Source: SAR202 cluster bacterium (GTDB lineage: Bacteria; Chloroflexota; Dehalococcoidia; Lucifugimonadales; UBA3495). From it: a stretch of DNA of 6,326 nt. The notes under the pieces are model-generated. The model searched no databases and was not told where the DNA came from. It saw only the letters and a list, made by a program, of their open reading frames with translations. The translations under genes were made by a program, and so were the position numbers. Below are positions 5,620 through 6,326 of the stretch, piece by piece (position 1 is the first letter of the stretch; every line of letters starts with the position of its first letter). The stretch covers positions 1-6,326 of the forward strand of contig VFHF01000155.1 in the NCBI GenBank assembly GCA_009392095.1, written 5' to 3'.

Positions 5620-6126
5620 TTGATTCGTACCCTTGAAGGAGTGACCCCCAAGGTGGCCGACACCGCCTGGGTTAGTGAGTTTGCCTATGTTGTCGGCAAC
5701 GTTGAGATAGGTGAGTACGCCAGTATCTGGCCCGGAGTGACCATCCGGGGCGATAGCCCAAAAACGATCGTCATCGGCGATTATGTGAATATCCAAGAAG
5801 GTTCGGTGATTCATGGGGACGGCCTGACCATCGAAGAGCACGTCTCGGTCGGCCATTCGGTGGTCGTGCACTGCGACCGAGTCGGACGGGGATCGTTGCT
5901 GGGCAACAACTGCACCGTTTTGAACCAGGTCACCCTGGGCGAGAACTGCCTGATCGCCGCCAACACCGTGGTGCTGGGCGGGACCCAGGTGCCGGCCCGC
6001 TCCTTCATGACCGGAGCGCCAGGCCAGGTGAAACGCGAGGTAACCGATAAACAGATCGCGCAGATGGCCCACACCAACGAGGAACTGGTGAAACGCGCCA
6101 AATCTTTCAAGGACAGCGGGCTGTAG
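5620..6126 (+). CDS. Gamma-class carbonic anhydrase-like protein (left-handed beta-helix)
   Basis: The 168-residue protein matches the gamma carbonic anhydrase/YrdA/PaaY family, trimeric left-handed beta-helix proteins built from hexapeptide repeats. Metal ligands by motif are His65 (GSVIHGD), His79 (VSVGHS) and His84 (VVVHCD); the H-x4-H spacing matches the zinc ligands of the archaeal enzyme Cam. Other conserved residues are Arg43 and Asp45 (TIRGD), and Asn57 and Gln59 (NIQEGS). Hexapeptide turns run from about 20 to 135, and a C-terminal helix (about 142-163) packs on the trimer. The acidic loop of Cam, with its proton-shuttle Glu, is absent. The loop between the first two His is 14 residues, about three shorter than in the bacterial relatives I recall. 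It could hydrate CO2 or be a non-carbonic-anhydrase paralogue such as PaaY. No signal peptide, so cytoplasmic. The TTG start has an excellent ribosome-binding site and its own -10 box. Confidence 0.88.
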   Translation: MIRTLEGVTPKVADTAWVSEFAYVVGNVEIGEYASIWPGVTIRGDSPKTIVIGDYVNIQEGSVIHGDGLTIEEHVSVGHSVVVHCDRVGRGSLLGNNCTVLNQVTLGENCLIAANTVVLGGTQVPARSFMTGAPGQVKREVTDKQIAQMAHTNEELVKRAKSFKDSGL

Positions 6127-6166
6127 AGCCGTTGATTGGGTTTCCTTAGTCAGGCGGGTCTACTCT

Positions 6167-6190
6167 CCCCATAGGAAGTTCCCGTTGGGG
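6167..6190 (+). promoter_or_regulatory. Imperfect inverted repeat before the last reading frame
   Basis: CCCCA (6167-6171) can pair with TGGGG (6186-6190), and between them GGA (6174-6176) can pair with TCC (6180-6182). The right arm overlaps the only purine-rich stretch that could serve as ribosome-binding site for the ATG at 6196, so the hairpin could mask it. There is no T run, so it is not a typical terminator. Weak evidence. Confidence 0.2.
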
Positions 6191-6195
6191 CCAAG

Positions 6196-6326
6196 ATGTT
6201 GACGGTTTCCGGAAAATCGGCGTTTATGATGAGACTCGCTGGCCAGATGGAAGAAACCACTAAGATAGCCTCGTCGGACGATATCTACGACGCCGACAAG
6301 GTTAAGGGTAAGTTCCCTCTCACCGG
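6196..6326 (+). CDS. Start of an unrecognised reading frame (cut by window edge)
   Basis: An open frame runs from ATG at 6196 to the right edge (43 full codons), beginning MLTVSGKSAFMMRLAGQ and continuing with a hydrophilic, acidic stretch (EETTKIASSDDIYDADKVKG). A TAG at 6172-6174 bounds it upstream. Other possible starts are the paired ATGs at 6229 and 6232. The ribosome-binding site is weak (GGGG about five bases upstream of 6196). I do not recognise the family. Its direction matches the preceding genes, and no gene is visible opposite it. It may be real, but 43 codons are not proof. Confidence 0.45.
   Translation, partial: MLTVSGKSAFMMRLAGQMEETTKIASSDDIYDADKVKGKFPLT

Noticed and set aside
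5001..6072. Long minus-strand open frames opposite smpB and the carbonic anhydrase gene
   Set aside because: They overlap well-supported genes over most of their length and show no recognisable motif or ribosome-binding site; they are antisense shadows in GC-rich coding DNA.

Overview
The window looks like chromosomal DNA of an uncultured or free-living bacterium. By eye the base composition is moderately GC-rich, and four of the six genes with a complete reading frame or visible start begin with TTG or GTG. The gene content fits Chloroflexota, perhaps Dehalococcoidia or SAR202-like lineages: an SCP2-type thiolase beside an HMG-CoA-synthase-like/DUF35 fusion, a Min-system gene, an S41 peptidase next to smpB, and an intergenic motif of the 'GTCATTCTGA...GAAGAA' type. 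That placement is inference; no phylogenetic marker here settles it.

Layout. (1) 1-444, minus strand: the N-terminal part of a MinC-like division-site protein, cut by the left edge. (2) 445-798: a gene-free spacer with an AT-rich block that may hold the minC promoter, and a structured segment at 692-770 resembling a dispersed intergenic repeat. (3) 3433-799, minus strand: a two-gene operon. The first gene (TTG start) encodes an HMG-CoA-synthase-like domain fused to a C-terminal zinc-ribbon/OB-fold DUF35 domain. The second encodes an SCP2-type thiolase. A good promoter (TTGACA, 18-base spacer, extended -10) lies upstream. (4) 3434-3689: a divergent regulatory region with two perfect palindromes (16 and 10 bases) and an extended -10 promoter facing right. 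(5) 3690-5435, plus strand: a carboxy-terminal processing peptidase (S41, probable lipoprotein) and then smpB, 33 bases apart. (6) 5436-5619: spacer with a perfect TATAAT box. (7) 5620-6126: a gamma-class carbonic anhydrase-like hexapeptide protein. (8) 6196 to the right edge: the start of an unrecognised reading frame.

The most interesting part is the minus-strand operon. Thiolase, HMG-CoA synthase and DUF35 form a known complex in archaea, and the bacterial PhlA/PhlB/PhlC acyltransferase has a similar three-part make-up. Here the synthase-like and DUF35 parts are one polypeptide. By my alignment from memory, the synthase part lacks all three catalytic residues (Glu, Cys, His) of HMG-CoA synthase, while the thiolase keeps its nucleophile and the HDCF motif. 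The fusion may therefore be a scaffold or substrate-channelling partner for the thiolase rather than a mevalonate-pathway enzyme. The right-hand genes (periplasmic proteolysis, ribosome rescue, carbonic anhydrase) are housekeeping functions with no visible link to that operon.
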